14,076 nucleotides of DNA from Promethearchaeota archaeon (GTDB lineage Archaea > Asgardarchaeota > Lokiarchaeia > Sigynarchaeales > SOKP01): positions 1-14,076 of the forward strand of contig WJKD01000953.1 in assembly GCA_014729315.1 (NCBI GenBank), in the 5' to 3' direction. How positions within the stretch are numbered: position 1 is the first letter of the stretch; each line of letters opens with the position of its first letter. This document shows positions 1 to 9,306 of this stretch, in pieces. Below the pieces are notes generated by a model, which ran no database searches, was not told where the DNA came from, and saw only the letters and a list, made by a program, of their open reading frames with translations. Position numbers and translations under genes: made by a program.

Positions 1-1
1 A

Positions 2-3000
2 ATAGAGGCTGTTTATAGCTATACACTTCAAAAACCAAGAATAAGATTTTTGATCGCCGATGATCCTGGCGCTGGAAAAACGATCATGGCAGGTCTTATT
101 ATCAAAGAATTAAAAATACGAAAAATTATAAAAAATATATTGATTGTCGCTCCTGGTCATTTAAAAGATCAATGGCGAAGGGAAATGTCTGATCGATTTG
201 AAGAAACTTTTATACCAGTGGGACGAACATATTTAGATTCTCTATTTGGGCAAAATGTATGGTTACGAGAAAATCAAATAGTTACATCCATTGATTTTGC
301 TAAGAGAGAAGATGTCTTGCCTTCCTTAGCTGCAGCCTTTTTTGATCTCATAATTGTTGATGAAGCGCATAAAATGAGTGCTTATCGCTATGGAGATAAA
401 ATTGATAAGACAAGCCGTTATAAATTAGGTGAGACACTCTCGAAAATTACAAATCATTTGCTATTTTTAACAGCAACACCGCACAAAGGTGATCCGGAAA
501 ATTTCAGGTTATTTCTTGACCTTCTCGAACCGGGTTTTTTTGCTACAAATGAAATGTTAGAAGAATCAATAAAAAACAAAGATAACGAGTTATTCATTCG
601 GAGAATAAAAGAAGATCTAAAAAACTTCGAAGGAGAACCTTTATTTCTACCGCGATATGTGAATACTATTGCTTTTCAATGGGGATCAAAATCACCACAT
701 GAAAAAACTTTATATAATGATCTATCGAAATATGTTAATACACAGTACAATAGAGCTTTATCAAAGGATAAAAGAAGAAATATAGCATTTGCGCTTGTTA
801 TTCTACAGCGAAGACTGGCATCAAGCACCTATGCGTTATTAAAATCTTTGGAGAGACGCAAAAATCGATTGGAAGAATACCTGAAGGGAGCCGAACAGAA
901 AGTAAAAATGCCAGAAAAAGATTATGATTTTGATATAGTAGATGATATGAGTGAAGATGAGAGATGGAAAGAAGAAGAAATCTGGGAGACGTTGAGTGTT
1001 GCTGAAAATAAAGAAGAGCTAAAAAGAGAAATCGAAACAATCCAGAAATTAATAGAGCAGGCTAAAAAAATTATCAATAATGAAGAGGAAATTAAGCTTA
1101 AACAATTTAAAAGCGCATTAATAGAATTAGCTAAAAAATATGATGATCCAAAGGATAAAAAAATACTTGTATTTACTGAATCGAAAGACACACTTGAATA
1201 TCTGGAAAGAAAAATTAAAGCATGGCGATATAGTACAAATACCATTCATGGAGGAATGAAATTAGAGGAAAGAGTAAAAGCAGAAAGTATTTTTAAAAAT
1301 GAAACCGATGTGATGGTGGCAACCGAAGCTGCAGGGGAAGGTATAAATCTACAATTCTGCCATTTGATGATCAACTATGATATTCCATGGAATCCAAACA
1401 GGCTTGAACAGAGGATGGGAAGAATCCATCGATATGGACAGGATAAAGAGGTACACATTTTCAATTTGGTCGCCATAGATTCCCGGGAAGGAAGGGTATT
1501 AAATAAATTATTCGAGAAATTAGAGGAAATTAGAGACGCAATGGGAAGTGATAAGGTGTTTGATGTGCTGAATGAAGTATTATATAACCAAAATCTTTCT
1601 CAGCTTATGATGGAAGCTGCAGCAAATGCAAGAAATCTTGATGAAATACTGAAGAATCTCGATATTAAAGTTGACAAGGAATATATATCAAAAATAAAGG
1701 ACAATCTTGGTGAGAGTTTGGCTACACGATATATCGATTATACCCGAATTAAAGAAATGGCACAGAAGGCAAGAGAACAACGATTGATTCCTGAATATAC
1801 GGAAAATTATTTCAAGAAAGCGTTCGCTAAATTAAAGGGAAAACTAAGAAAGCGCAATGATGGCTTTCTTGCCATTGACTCAATTCCTTATGATATCCGA
1901 AAAATTGCAGATCAGGATTTATTCAAAAAATCCTACGGTGAAATGCTAAAAAAATATCCCAAAGTTACATTTGATAAAGAAATCGCTTTTAAAAATCAAG
2001 ATGCAGAATTTATTTCATTCGGACATCCGTTGTTTGAATCGGTTTTAAATTTTGTTGAAGAGCAATACAGCGATGCCATGATGCGGGGGGCAGTATTTCT
2101 TGATCAGGATGGAAAATATGACGGACATATTCTATTTTATGAAGGTGAAATTAAAGATGGTACCGGTGCTATTGCAGGGAAAAGATTATTTTGTTTTTAT
2201 TTATTTGATAATGGATTAAAGGCAATTTCACCCGCAGTAATTTGGGATTTAGCCGAAACAAAAATAAAAGAAAAGGAATCAATAGATGTAGAGAATTTGA
2301 AAAATAGTGCTCATTCAAGAGCAATTGAGGAGCTTGAAAAATATAAAGCGGAGTTATTGAAAGAAAGAGAACGACAGGCAAATATTAAGAAAAAATATGG
2401 ATATAAATCATTAGAGCATTTAATTTGTGAGTTGGATGGAGACTTAATAAATCTTAATATTAGAAAAGAACAGGGAGATAACGTAGATTTGGTGATTTTT
2501 AATAAAAAGGAACGGAAAGAAAATTATGAGAAAGCTTTAGAAGAATTAAAGGATCAGATAGAAAAAGAACAAAGCTTAACTATGAGTATGCCACGCTTTC
2601 GGGGAATGATAAAAGTAGTACCACAAAAAGAACAAAAAATTGAAATGCACTCTGATCCTGAAATTGAACAAATTGGCATGGAAACTGCGATGGATTATGA
2701 AAAGGAAGAGGGTAGATTACCGGAAGATGTGTCTGAACAAGAATTAGGATTTGATATTCGTTCTTTTGATCCTGAAAAAGAACAGATGCGATATATAGAA
2801 GTGAAAGCAAGATCGAAAACTGCTTTTGTAGAATTGACGAGAAATGAGTGGTTTAAGGCACACCGATTTAAAAGTGACTATTATTTGTACGCAGTTATGG
2901 AAGCTTCAACGAAACCACAATTGTATATAATTCAAAATCCCGCAGAAAATGTGAAAGCTGAAGAAAAGATAAAAGTAGTTCGCTACCAGGTGCCATTTAG

Positions 3001-3034
3001 TGAAATTAGAACCAAAGGAGAAACAATTAATTGA
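2..3034 (+). CDS. SNF2/HepA-type helicase with C-terminal DUF3883 domain, 5' truncated by window
   Basis: The reading frame is open from the first bases of the window, so the true start lies upstream. A TTG at 50 sits inside the conserved helicase core and is not the start. Counting residues from nt 2 (1010 visible), the Walker A motif DPGAGKT is at 21-27, DEAH at 120-123, motif III TATPH at 157-161 and motif VI QRMGRIHRYGQ from 470. These define a superfamily 2 SNF2/HepA-like translocase. A charged, probably helical middle follows. The C-terminus has D918, then E933-V-K935 and a later R-NEW segment, matching the DUF3883 domain and reminiscent of PD-(D/E)xK nucleases. SNF2-type helicases with this tail occur in defence islands; DISARM DrmD is a functional analogue. 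Its stop overlaps the methylase start, implying translational coupling. The inferred role is translocation on, or remodelling of, unmodified foreign DNA. The helicase call is firm; nuclease activity is only inferred. Confidence 0.93.
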   Translation: MEAVYSYTLQKPRIRFLIADDPGAGKTIMAGLIIKELKIRKIIKNILIVAPGHLKDQWRREMSDRFEETFIPVGRTYLDSLFGQNVWLRENQIVTSIDFAKREDVLPSLAAAFFDLIIVDEAHKMSAYRYGDKIDKTSRYKLGETLSKITNHLLFLTATPHKGDPENFRLFLDLLEPGFFATNEMLEESIKNKDNELFIRRIKEDLKNFEGEPLFLPRYVNTIAFQWGSKSPHEKTLYNDLSKYVNTQYNRALSKDKRRNIAFALVILQRRLASSTYALLKSLERRKNRLEEYLKGAEQKVKMPEKDYDFDIVDDMSEDERWKEEEIWETLSVAENKEELKREIETIQKLIEQAKKIINNEEEIKLKQFKSALIELAKKYDDPKDKKILVFTESKDTLEYLERKIKAWRYSTNTIHGGMKLEERVKAESIFKNETDVMVATEAAGEGINLQFCHLMINYDIPWNPNRLEQRMGRIHRYGQDKEVHIFNLVAIDSREGRVLNKLFEKLEEIRDAMGSDKVFDVLNEVLYNQNLSQLMMEAAANARNLDEILKNLDIKVDKEYISKIKDNLGESLATRYIDYTRIKEMAQKAREQRLIPEYTENYFKKAFAKLKGKLRKRNDGFLAIDSIPYDIRKIADQDLFKKSYGEMLKKYPKVTFDKEIAFKNQDAEFISFGHPLFESVLNFVEEQYSDAMMRGAVFLDQDGKYDGHILFYEGEIKDGTGAIAGKRLFCFYLFDNGLKAISPAVIWDLAETKIKEKESIDVENLKNSAHSRAIEELEKYKAELLKERERQANIKKKYGYKSLEHLICELDGDLINLNIRKEQGDNVDLVIFNKKERKENYEKALEELKDQIEKEQSLTMSMPRFRGMIKVVPQKEQKIEMHSDPEIEQIGMETAMDYEKEEGRLPEDVSEQELGFDIRSFDPEKEQMRYIEVKARSKTAFVELTRNEWFKAHRFKSDYYLYAVMEASTKPQLYIIQNPAENVKAEEKIKVVRYQVPFSEIRTKGETIN
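3016..3020 (+). promoter_or_regulatory. Ribosome binding site AGGAG for the TTG-started methylase
   Basis: AGGAG lies 10 bases before the TTG at 3031. No in-frame ATG is nearby, and the methylase family similarity begins immediately after the TTG, so this site decides the start. The TTG overlaps the helicase TGA as TTGA. Confidence 0.75.
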
Positions 3035-5841
3035 GCAATGACAAGAGGTTTATTGAAGAATCATTTCCTGTTAAAGAAGTTAGCACTGAGTCCGCACGAG
3101 AGAAAAACATCCGACACGGGCATATATCCACCTTGCATATTTGGTGGGCACGGCGACCTCTGGCATCTTCCCGGGCAACTAATTATGCCGCATTAATTCC
3201 TGCCCCTAAAAATGCTGAAGAATGGAATAAAAAGAAAAATTTTATCATTGAATTGAGTAAATGGGAAAACTCCAATAATAAAAAATTAATTGAAAAAGCC
3301 AGAAAAGATATTTTAGAAGCGAACGGAGGAAAACCACCAAAGGTGCTGGATCCGTTTGCAGGCGGAGGTGCCATTCCGCTGGAAGCGCTACGCTTGGGTT
3401 GTGAAGTGTACTCTAATGATTTGAATCCGGTAGCGGTGCTGATTCAGAAATGTACATTAGAGTATCCACAAAAATATGGAAAACCGATTTCTAAAAAGAA
3501 ATATTTGTCAGAACGTCCTTGGCTAAAATCTGAAGCCGAAAGTGAAAATGAATTATTTGATAATACTGAAACTGTAAATCCATTATTAGAGGATGTGAAA
3601 TATTGGGGCAACTGGGTTTTAAAAGAAGCAAAAAAAGAAATCGGCAAATTTTACCCACAAGAAGATGATGGAAGCATTCCGGTAGGCTATATCTGGGCAC
3701 GAACCATTCCCTGCCAGAATCCTTCCTGTGGCGCAGAAATTCCATTAATGCGACAGTTCTGGTTAGCAAAAAAATCGAATAAAAAAGTGGCGCTTTTTCC
3801 TAATATTGAAAGCAATCATGTAAAATTTAAAATTGTCGGTGATGGATATGATGACATCCCTGATAAGTTTGATCCATCTAATGGAACAATATCACAAGCA
3901 GTAACAGTTTGTCCGTTATGTGGAACTACAATTAAATCAGATACGATAAGACAGCTTTTCAACTCAGCCAAAGCAGATGTAAAAATGGTAGCAATAGTTT
4001 TACGTAAGATAGGGAAAATGGGCAAAATCTACAGAGTCCCAAATGAAACTGATTTAAATGCTTATTATTCAACAGAAGAATATTTAAAAAATATTAGGGA
4101 GAAGCTAATAATTGAATGGGGTATTGACCCTGTACCAGATGAATTGCTCCCCAGGCCAAATGATAATGATTTAACAAATGAGCTATATTTTAATTTTATT
4201 TTTATTCTATTATACGGTATGAAAAAATGGTCTGACATTTTTAAATCACGACAATTATCAGTTCTTATTACTATAGCTAAATTTGTAAGAGACTCTTACA
4301 AGAAGCTAATGGAAAAAGGATACGACGAAAATGAAGCGAAAGCTGTAGTCACTTATATTTCATTAGCTTTTAATAAATTTTCTACATATTGCAATACTCT
4401 AACAAGGTGGAACAATATATCAGAATCATTCGCTGGAAAACCCGATCAGGATCCGAGCTTAGCTATGAAATGGGATTATGGAGAAAGCAATCCCTTTTCT
4501 GGTTTTACTGGAAGTTTTTCAAATCAAATTGATTCAATTATACAATCTTTAAACAATTTAGTGAATTTGAAACCAATAAAGGAAATAACAAATAGCACAG
4601 CTACAAATATGCTATTTGCAGAAAATTCATTTGATGCAGTATTTACTGATCCACCTTATTATGATAATTTCCCTTATTCATACTTATCTGATTTCTTTTA
4701 CATATGGTTAAAAAGAACTCTTTTTGATATCTACCCTGAATATTTATCAACACCTACTACACCAAAATCAAATGAAATAATTGAAAATTTATCATTAATT
4801 AGGGGAATAAAAAAAGAAGAGGCAATTAAAATCAAAGAATTGAATTTAAAATCACAAAAGTTTTTTGAAGAAAACCTTAAAAATGCTTTTAAAGAAATAT
4901 TCAGGATTTTAAGACCAAATGGATTAGCTACTGTTGTATATGCCCATAAATCAACTTCAGGTTGGGAAACACTGATAAATTCAATTTTAGATTCAGGATT
5001 AATTATCACTGCAACCTGGCCAATACATACTGAAAGAGTTGCAAGACAACGAGCTTTAGAGTCTGCCGCATTAGCTTCATCAATATACATCATAGCAAGA
5101 AAAATGGAGCGACAATCAACAGGTTTTTATAATCAAGTAAGAGAAGAATTAAATCAGTATCTTAATGAAAAATTGGAACATCTCTGGCAAGAAGGTATCA
5201 GCGGTTCCGATTTTTTCATTGCAGCTATAGGTTCAGCTATAGAGGTATTTGGTAAATATGAGAAAGTAATCGATTATGAAGGTAATGTAATTCGCGCTGA
5301 TAGATTATTATTGGATGTGAGAAAAATTGTTACTGATTTTGCTGTTAGCCAAATTCTCCATAATGGGTTTGCAGGGGAGATAACCGATTTAGCACGTTTT
5401 TATATACTATCCCGTTGGAATTTTGGCGCTGCAAAAATACCATTTGATGAAGCAAGAAAATTAGCCCAGAGTTGTGGCATCGATTTAGCCCAAGAATGGG
5501 GACGAACTGGATTTATAAAAAAAGAAAAAGAATTTGTTCGAGTACTCGGTCCGCAAGACAGAAGACAAGAAGAAATAAAACACCCAGCTGAACTAATTGA
5601 TGTATTACATAAGACATTGTTGTTGTGGCAAAAGAGCAACCGTCAGGATATATTAGATTTATTAACTGAAACCGGCTATGGAAATAGCGAAGCCTTTTAT
5701 CGAGTTGCGCAGGCTATTTCTGAGACGCTGCCTAATGATAGCAAAGAGAAAAGATTATTAGACGGATTTTTATCTGGTAGGGAAAGATTGAAAGAGGAAA
5801 TTAAAAACGATAAAAGGCAAGGAGATTTTTTCAAAGAATGA
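3031..5841 (+). CDS. DUF1156 adenine-type DNA methyltransferase of a defence operon
   Basis: A 936-residue protein starting at TTG. The N-terminus (FIEESFPVKEVS, then IRHGHIS, WWARRPLASSRA) is the DUF1156 signature. The SAM-binding motif I, DPFAGGG, is at 107-113. The catalytic motif IV, DPPY, is at 540-543, so motif order is SAM site first, as in gamma-type amino-methyltransferases. DPPY favours N6-adenine, though N4-cytosine is not excluded by motif alone. Between them, C228-x4-C233 and C294-x2-C297 look like an inserted zinc ribbon, and a long insert probably carries target recognition. DUF1156 methylases co-occur with DUF499 ATPases and HepA-like helicases in defence islands; DISARM DrmMI plays the comparable role. 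The inferred job is marking host DNA as self. Methylase identity is firm; target site and whether it acts alone are unknown. The middle of the gene (about 4150-5020) is more AT-rich than its ends. Confidence 0.93.
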   Translation: MSNDKRFIEESFPVKEVSTESAREKNIRHGHISTLHIWWARRPLASSRATNYAALIPAPKNAEEWNKKKNFIIELSKWENSNNKKLIEKARKDILEANGGKPPKVLDPFAGGGAIPLEALRLGCEVYSNDLNPVAVLIQKCTLEYPQKYGKPISKKKYLSERPWLKSEAESENELFDNTETVNPLLEDVKYWGNWVLKEAKKEIGKFYPQEDDGSIPVGYIWARTIPCQNPSCGAEIPLMRQFWLAKKSNKKVALFPNIESNHVKFKIVGDGYDDIPDKFDPSNGTISQAVTVCPLCGTTIKSDTIRQLFNSAKADVKMVAIVLRKIGKMGKIYRVPNETDLNAYYSTEEYLKNIREKLIIEWGIDPVPDELLPRPNDNDLTNELYFNFIFILLYGMKKWSDIFKSRQLSVLITIAKFVRDSYKKLMEKGYDENEAKAVVTYISLAFNKFSTYCNTLTRWNNISESFAGKPDQDPSLAMKWDYGESNPFSGFTGSFSNQIDSIIQSLNNLVNLKPIKEITNSTATNMLFAENSFDAVFTDPPYYDNFPYSYLSDFFYIWLKRTLFDIYPEYLSTPTTPKSNEIIENLSLIRGIKKEEAIKIKELNLKSQKFFEENLKNAFKEIFRILRPNGLATVVYAHKSTSGWETLINSILDSGLIITATWPIHTERVARQRALESAALASSIYIIARKMERQSTGFYNQVREELNQYLNEKLEHLWQEGISGSDFFIAAIGSAIEVFGKYEKVIDYEGNVIRADRLLLDVRKIVTDFAVSQILHNGFAGEITDLARFYILSRWNFGAAKIPFDEARKLAQSCGIDLAQEWGRTGFIKKEKEFVRVLGPQDRRQEEIKHPAELIDVLHKTLLLWQKSNRQDILDLLTETGYGNSEAFYRVAQAISETLPNDSKEKRLLDGFLSGRERLKEEIKNDKRQGDFFKE

Positions 5842-5874
5842 TAATTTGAAATTCTGATTAAAAAAATTGCTATA

Positions 5875-5884
5875 GAGAGGAGAT
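5875..5884 (+). promoter_or_regulatory. Ribosome binding site for the DUF499 ATPase gene
   Basis: GAGAGGAGAT lies 7 bases before the ATG at 5892, within the 50-base gap after the methylase stop. I see no convincing promoter or terminator in that gap, so the two genes are probably co-transcribed. Confidence 0.6.
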
Positions 5885-5891
5885 ATCTAAA

Positions 5892-8411
5892 ATGAAAGCA
5901 TTTCACACCATTGCGGTTCCGCACCAGGATATTTTAGAGGGTCGATTGACAATGAACGTTTTCGCTGCTGATTTATGGGAAGTCAGCAAAAACCGTGGTA
6001 CAGAAGAATATAGAGATGCACAATCATTTTTTGAAAAAACTTATCTAACCCAGGGTTTGGAGAATCTACTCAGTGTAGTTAAAAAGAGGGTTGATGGAAA
6101 GGGCGGCGATCCTGTTATACAAATTCAAACACCTTTTGGCGGCGGAAAGACTCATGCGTTAATTAGTATGTTCCATAGAGCGCAGGAATGGGGAGTTAAA
6201 AGAGTCGTTGCAGTCGGTACAGCTCTTGGAACTGATACAACACTTTGGGGAATGCTTGAACAGAATTTGGTTGGTGAAATTAGTAAATGCAAAGGGCAAG
6301 TCTCCCCAGGAAAAGAGATAATTCGGAGTTTATTAGAAGAAAACCAGCCTGTCATAATTTTAATGGATGAAGTTTTAGAATATGTTACAAAGGCAGCAGG
6401 TGTTGTAGTAGGAAGTAATACCTTGGCAGCACAGACAATTGCATTTATGCAAGAATTAACAGAAGCGATTAGTACCTTGGAAAAAGTATGCTGTATTATT
6501 ACGCTTCCTGCGAGTTTGCTCGAGCATTATGATGAAAGCGCAGAAAAATTATTTCAACAGATTCAAAAGGTATCGGGTCGAGTTGAGAAAATTTATACAC
6601 CGGTACAAGAAAATGAAATTGCCAAAATTATTAGAAGAAGGTTATTCAGCGATATAGATAATGATGAATCTAAGGCTATTGTCAAAAAATTTATGAGCTA
6701 TGCTGAAAAAGAAGACTTATTACCAGCAATGACGCAAAGAAGCAATTATCGCGACCGCTTTTATGAATCATACCCTTTTATGCCAGAAGTCATTGACGTG
6801 TTATATCACCGTTGGGGAAGTTTTCATAGCTTCCAACGTACACGTGGCGTTTTGCGATTATTATCTTTGATAGTTAATACTTTAAAGCAAAGCAGCATTC
6901 CTTACATAAGCCTGGCTGATTTTAATCTTGGCAATCAGGAAATCCGGCAGGAATTATTAAAGCATATTGGCTCAGAATTTAATAGTGTAATTGGAGCGGA
7001 TATTAGCGATGCAGAAGCAGGCTGCAAAAAAGTAAATGCTTCACTGGGGAGATCTTATCAAGGTTTAAACATTGGGACACGAACTGCCACAACCATATTT
7101 ATGTATTCATTTTCAGGGGGACAGGAAAATGGGATTTCTTTGGGTGAATTAAAACGAGTTGCTACAACATTAGAAAATCCATCTCCTCTAATTGCAGAGG
7201 CTGTCGAGCAGCTTAAATCAAAGCTATTCTATTTGCAAAGCCGGGGTGATCGGTATTTTTTCAGCAATCAGGCTAATTTAAATCGTTTAATGCTCAATAA
7301 CATGGAAAATATAAAAGAAAATGAGGTTACGGAAATCGAGTCAGAGCTATTAAGAAAATCCATTAGCGGACATAAATTCAGAACATACATCTGGGAGGAA
7401 AATTCCGGTAATATTAACGATTCAGAAGAATTGAAGCTTGTGGTGCTTAAAAAAGAAAACAATAAGCTGATCAATGAGATAATAAGATCAAAAGGACAAA
7501 CTCCACGAGTTAATCGAAACACTTTATTTTTTATTTTTCCGATGGAATCAGAAAGGTCTTCTTATTCAAATACAATCAAAAAGAAAATTGCTTTGGAAAA
7601 CATATCCAATGATAAATCAATTAATTTAAGTGAGGATCAGAAAAAAGAAGTCAACAATGAGCTGAAAAAGTTAAAAGGATTAATGGATGAGGCGATTCGT
7701 AAATTATACCGAATGATTGCTATTCCTATAAAGGATAGTTTTAAGCATAAAGATTTAGGAATCCCGACTTATGGTGTGAACCGATTTATAGATGATGAAA
7801 TATATGAACAACTAAAAATGGATGGTGAAGTATTTGACAAAATAGCACCTCTGGTTATCAAGGAAAAATATTTGGTAAAAAAGGAATTTGCTTCGACAGC
7901 TCAAATTTTAAATTCATCGCTTACAACTCCCGGCGAAGAACGTCCATCAAGTTTGCAGGTATTAGAAAATGGTATTCGAGAAGGCGTGTCAATGGGATTA
8001 TTTGGCGTTGGTGAATTAATTGATGATGAACCGCAATGTATTTATTATAAAGAGACAGCCACTATTTCATTTACCGGGAATGAAATTATCATTAAAGATG
8101 AAATTTGTAAAGAACAAAAAAAGAAGGAAGAGAAAGGCATTATAGGCGACAAGCCTATTCAACAGGAAGCGGAAACAGAAAAGGAACAAGAAGGTACTGA
8201 AAAAACTATCGAAAAGCAGAAGGATTCTGTACGTCTGAAGATAACAGTACCTAAGGGAAAAGTTTCCAACCTTATGGGCATGATGAATTTGATCAATATG
8301 AAATTTAATACACTAATAATTCAAATAGAAGCCACGGGTGGTAGTATTTCGGAGCAAGATTATGAAGACAAGATAATGGAAACATTAAGACAAATGGGTA
8401 TCGAAAAATAG
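5892..8411 (+). CDS. DUF499 P-loop ATPase, defence-associated
   Basis: An 839-residue protein. Walker A, PFGGGKTH, is at 81-88 and Walker B, IILMDE, ends at D159-E160, giving an AAA+/ORC-like P-loop ATPase. The N-terminus (HQDILEGRL, FAADLWEVS) and the glycine-rich PFGGGKT loop are typical of the DUF499 family. Family members are often somewhat longer, near 1000 residues by my recollection. Around residues 735-775 there is a Lys/Glu-rich low-complexity linker, followed by a compact final domain of about 65 residues (RLKITVPKGK onward). DUF499 proteins are repeatedly encoded beside DUF1156 methylases in anti-phage islands, and their biochemical role is not settled. By analogy with BREX and DISARM ATPases it may load or coordinate the helicase and methylase on DNA. 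It follows the methylase after 50 bases and precedes the unknown 259-residue gene by 115 bases, the largest gap in the operon. Confidence 0.9.
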   Translation: MKAFHTIAVPHQDILEGRLTMNVFAADLWEVSKNRGTEEYRDAQSFFEKTYLTQGLENLLSVVKKRVDGKGGDPVIQIQTPFGGGKTHALISMFHRAQEWGVKRVVAVGTALGTDTTLWGMLEQNLVGEISKCKGQVSPGKEIIRSLLEENQPVIILMDEVLEYVTKAAGVVVGSNTLAAQTIAFMQELTEAISTLEKVCCIITLPASLLEHYDESAEKLFQQIQKVSGRVEKIYTPVQENEIAKIIRRRLFSDIDNDESKAIVKKFMSYAEKEDLLPAMTQRSNYRDRFYESYPFMPEVIDVLYHRWGSFHSFQRTRGVLRLLSLIVNTLKQSSIPYISLADFNLGNQEIRQELLKHIGSEFNSVIGADISDAEAGCKKVNASLGRSYQGLNIGTRTATTIFMYSFSGGQENGISLGELKRVATTLENPSPLIAEAVEQLKSKLFYLQSRGDRYFFSNQANLNRLMLNNMENIKENEVTEIESELLRKSISGHKFRTYIWEENSGNINDSEELKLVVLKKENNKLINEIIRSKGQTPRVNRNTLFFIFPMESERSSYSNTIKKKIALENISNDKSINLSEDQKKEVNNELKKLKGLMDEAIRKLYRMIAIPIKDSFKHKDLGIPTYGVNRFIDDEIYEQLKMDGEVFDKIAPLVIKEKYLVKKEFASTAQILNSSLTTPGEERPSSLQVLENGIREGVSMGLFGVGELIDDEPQCIYYKETATISFTGNEIIIKDEICKEQKKKEEKGIIGDKPIQQEAETEKEQEGTEKTIEKQKDSVRLKITVPKGKVSNLMGMMNLINMKFNTLIIQIEATGGSISEQDYEDKIMETLRQMGIEK

Positions 8412-8517
8412 AATTGTTTGGCAAAGTTGGATTATGAAGTTTAAACAATGAAAAATATTAAATTAAAAATAAAAAGGATACACTACCAAGAAAGACAGCT
8501 AAAAATTTAAAAAAATA

Positions 8518-8521
8518 AGGA
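8518..8521 (+). promoter_or_regulatory. Ribosome binding site AGGA supporting the Met-Gly start at 8527
   Basis: AGGA (within AAGGA) lies 5 bases before the ATG at 8527. The next in-frame ATG, at 8557, has only a weak TTGGGG upstream. The site therefore favours the N-terminus Met-Gly-His-Trp, which matters for the modification idea given in the findings. Confidence 0.5.
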
Positions 8522-8526
8522 ATGTT

Positions 8527-9306
8527 ATGGGACATTGGCGATTGGGGCTGCCTCACATGACACGAAAGTGGCTTGAGGTGGTTGCCATTTTGAGCAATGG
8601 TGCAGCAGTGGAAGATGTCGCTGCTGCCACTATGCGTGCGTCTCAATCAGGTCTAAAAAAAGCTCCTCAAGATCCTACCTTAATTTACACCTTTTGGTTA
8701 CTTACACAAATACCTAAAGCAGCTCGAAGTGAAAATTTTTCGGAAGAGCTTCGGAAACTAAATTTGGATGTATCGAATAATCCAACGCTAATGGAAATAG
8801 TTGCAGCGTTTAACGATTCGATAGGAATATACAGCCAGCATAACAGAGTGCGATCTGATATCGGTGCTATGGCACAACTGGCGGCAACAGAAATTATGTC
8901 CGAAGTTGTGGGGAAAAAGCTGCCTACTCTATTCTATCCTGAACCAGGGGATGTTCAAAGTGCCTTTAAGAGTTTTAGTGAAACAAAGCATTTTTCATCG
9001 CTTGGACGGACATTTTTTACAAGGTTTACAGAGCGATATTTAAAATACTATTTGAGCAGAGAACTATCGAATCACGTCGGACCTACTAAAGCCTTTAAGA
9101 ATATTGATGATCATTCTGATTTCAACGATGCATTTCATCTTCATTGCCATGAGACTTCCCGCATAGTACAGGAATTTGTAGGTGAATGGTATTCAAAGCA
9201 AACATATCAAGGCGGGATAGATGAAAAGAAATCTCAAAATTTCTTAAGTAAGGCTTTAGGAAAAATCAGAAAAGAGCTTGAAAGAAGAGGGCAAGCCCAT
9301 GGCTAA
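8527..9306 (+). CDS. Unknown protein paired with the QueC-like gene
   Basis: A 259-residue protein whose family I do not recognise. It starts Met-Gly-His-Trp-Arg-Leu-Gly and looks mostly helical and soluble, with no signal peptide or membrane segment. Notable stretches are an Ala/Val-rich helix near residues 24-45, an aromatic/basic block (FFTRFTERYLKYYLSREL) near 160-180, and a His-rich HLHCHE at 204-209 that might bind metal. The C-terminus is basic and ends in His-Gly. The start has an AGGA site 5 bases upstream. Its last 8 bases overlap the QueC-like gene, so the two are probably translated together and may interact. In Qat systems a protein of unknown function (QatB) sits beside the QueC-like QatC in the same order. 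I infer a comparable partner role from position, size and the Met-Gly start only, without demonstrated homology. DUF3780, the usual third partner of DUF499/DUF1156, is an alternative I could not confirm. Confidence 0.85.
   Translation: MGHWRLGLPHMTRKWLEVVAILSNGAAVEDVAAATMRASQSGLKKAPQDPTLIYTFWLLTQIPKAARSENFSEELRKLNLDVSNNPTLMEIVAAFNDSIGIYSQHNRVRSDIGAMAQLAATEIMSEVVGKKLPTLFYPEPGDVQSAFKSFSETKHFSSLGRTFFTRFTERYLKYYLSRELSNHVGPTKAFKNIDDHSDFNDAFHLHCHETSRIVQEFVGEWYSKQTYQGGIDEKKSQNFLSKALGKIRKELERRGQAHG
9286..9291 (+). promoter_or_regulatory. Ribosome binding site AGAGGG for the QueC-like gene
   Basis: AGAGGG lies 7 bases before the ATG at 9299 and inside the end of the upstream gene. It favours that ATG over the in-frame TTG at 9278, which has no comparable site. 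Confidence 0.6.

Noticed and set aside
50..52. TTG at 50 as start of the helicase
   Set aside because: The frame is open to the window edge, and the residues before it match the helicase lead-in to Walker A, so the gene begins before the window.
922..1245. 107-residue minus-strand frame
   Set aside because: It is antisense to the helicase, and its Ser/Leu/Ile-rich run reflects the Lys/Glu codons on the other strand rather than a membrane protein.
8412..8526. Internal promoter before the unknown gene (TTGGCA at 8418, TTAAAC at 8441)
   Set aside because: The -10 match is poor and such matches are common in AT-rich DNA; the 115-base gap is noted but a promoter is not supported.
9278..9298. TTG at 9278 as start of the QueC-like gene
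   Set aside because: The ATG at 9299 has AGAGGG at the right distance, and the 7 extra residues lie wholly within the upstream gene.
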